This document shows, piece by piece, positions 62,722 through 64,000 of a DNA stretch of 64,000 nucleotides; within the stretch, counting starts at the first letter, position 1; every line of letters begins with the position of its first letter. The DNA lies in the NCBI GenBank assembly GCA_954871525.1, contig OX940865.1, positions 25,404,420 to 25,468,419 of the forward strand, given 5' to 3'. The notes under the pieces are model-generated. The model did not search any database and was not told the DNA's origin. It was given only the letters and a program-made list of their open reading frames with translations. This stretch comes from Parietaria judaica. Its lineage: Eukaryota; Streptophyta; Magnoliopsida; Rosales; Urticaceae. A program made the position numbers and the translations under genes.

Positions 62722-64000
62722 TTGACACACTATTCGGAAGTGCATTGAGATGATTTTTTAGGTGTATGTGCATTCTTGTTTAGGGACTTCGTCAATTTTA
62801 TTTTTGGTAATTCATGTATCTATTGATAATTTAATTTCTCCTCTATTTACATTACCAATGAGCTATACTTGATATATTATAAAAGACGAAGCACCATACC
62901 GAACCGCAATTTTGCATCACATAAACTCTTTGAATTTTTTTATTTTTTATTTTTCCCATATATTAACATGTTTGAAATAAAGCTAAATTAATGAGCTTAA
63001 CAACAAACTTGATTTCAATTTGGGTTATTATTGCATGAAAAAAAACTTGGGAAAACCAGACAGAGATTCTTGAGAACAAAACAACCCCAAAATACAGAGC
63101 CCACATGTGTGGGATAATCCCAAGTCTTGTTCAGTCTTCATCATCCATCTTTTCACTTGGTAGCTGCGTTACTCGAAAGCGAATCGGAGTTGTTCTTCTC
63201 TCGGCTCCGAAACGGATCCTGCAAATTTCAGAAATTTATTAAACTTTATATCATAAGATTCACAAGGTCATGGGACATTCTCAACATGAAACATTGCAAA
63301 AAATGAAACAATAATTCAAACCTTGAAAAAACAGCAAACTGAAACTGCAACGAAAAAATAAAATTCGGCTACCAAAGGGAAAATCTTTGAACTTCACGAG
63401 ATTATCGTCCTCTCATTTAATCGGTGACTTCAATACAATCGACAACAAAAGAGTGTACATCGGAAAAATCAGGACACGAGAGGATTATAACAAAAATTTC
63501 AATAGCTCACAAAGATCAATCCGCCACTCAAACATGTTTAAAACCTATTGTTCGTCCCTCTACTCAATCAAAGCTTAAAGCCTAGAATCACTGCCATCGA
63601 GGCCGTAAAACCTCGATCCCACAAGGCGTACACCTCGTGCCACACCTCACGCCTCCAGTGTCACGCCTCAGAGGCGTTCCGAGGCTCACTTTGGCCCACT
63701 TGAAGAGCCCGAGAACGCCATCGTTGGCGTTTCACGGCCATGAAAACTTGCGGCCACGAGGTGACGAGCAAGTATTATAATATTAATATCTCAAAGATGA
63801 TTTGAAGCAATAGTAAAACCAACAATTGCAAAATTCAATTGATCCCAGAACCTACAAAAACGAACCCTAATTTCTGAAATCCTTATCCACCCAAAGATCA
63901 CAGAACAAACTCAAACCAAGATCGATACTTTTTCTGCGAAACCCGTCGACAGAAATCTTGAATCCAGATTAATTGACAGACAAATGGACGATCTGTGAGC
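62722..64000. other. Region downstream of TBL gene to the window end
   Basis: It holds the presumed TBL 3' untranslated region and a possible last exon of a minus-strand gene (63153-63218). A GC-rich block at 63590-63770 (GCCTCxxGCG-type motifs in both orientations) is probably a small transposon fragment. At the right edge the minus strand reads like a leader (63830-64000), without a start codon I can trust. Confidence 0.4.
63153..63218 (-). CDS. Possible terminal exon of a minus-strand gene
   Basis: On the minus strand an acceptor (AAATTTGCAG) at 63219 precedes 21 codons ending at a stop: DPFRSREKNNSDSL followed by SSNAATK. A second frame through the same sequence, ending at 63131, reads IRFGAERRTTPIRF and on to MDDED. 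Either could be the end of a real protein. I recognise neither and found no upstream exon in the window. Confidence 0.25.
   Translation of the reverse strand, partial: DPFRSREKNNSDSLSSNAATK

Overview
This is plant nuclear DNA, almost certainly from a eudicot. It has split genes with GT-AG introns, AT-rich intergenic DNA, many small inverted-repeat transposons, and proteins closest in my memory to Arabidopsis families. I cannot name the species from sequence alone.

Six protein-coding genes are supported at the exon level. (1) An ADNT1-type mitochondrial adenine-nucleotide carrier, minus strand, 8 exons (1034-7113). An intronless PPR gene of the At5g42450 type lies inside its intron 6, on the same strand. 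(2) A proteasome assembly chaperone 4 (PAC4/PSMG4-like) gene, minus strand, 5 coding exons (10598-11486). Directly upstream of it is an almost perfect copy of the ADNT1 promoter, leader and start of exon 1. (3) A JAR1/GH3.11-type jasmonoyl-amino acid synthetase, plus strand, 4 exons (31516-36209). Its last intron holds a Pack-MULE-like element carrying a truncated DUF1191 gene. (4) A 120-residue plant protein of unknown function (41786-42148). (5) An EDR4/DUF3133-type zinc-ribbon protein, plus strand, 5 exons (51549-55339). (6) A TBL25/TBL26-type polysaccharide O-acetyltransferase, plus strand, 3 exons (58446-62721). A possible last exon of another minus-strand gene lies near 63153-63218.

Transposons explain much of the rest. 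The clearest is a complete, very young, non-autonomous LTR retrotransposon at 23375-27898: 524-bp LTRs with about three differences, a 5-bp target duplication, and no gag-pol. Its interior is largely two tandem arrays with units of about 91 bp and exactly 42 bp. A related solo-LTR-like remnant with its own 15-bp minisatellite lies at about 43113-43938 in the opposite orientation. hAT-type elements with 8-bp target duplications are at 17218-18258 and 22058-22380. The latter sits within a long inverted-repeat element (about 21780-22760). Further foldback or MITE elements are at 4208-4416, 9161-9607, 12967-13315, 16870-16983, 37626-38273, 47843-48124 and 49797-50452.

The ADNT1, DUF3133 and TBL25/26 genes recall the Arabidopsis neighbours At4g01100, At4g01090 and At4g01080. 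The window therefore looks like a conserved gene block expanded by transposons and gene insertions. The genes do not form one pathway: they serve mitochondrial nucleotide transport, organelle RNA processing (PPR), proteasome assembly, jasmonate activation, immunity regulation and cell-wall acetylation. The most unusual structures are the ADNT1 promoter copy in front of PAC4, the gene-carrying MULE in the JAR1 intron, and the repeat-built retroelement.
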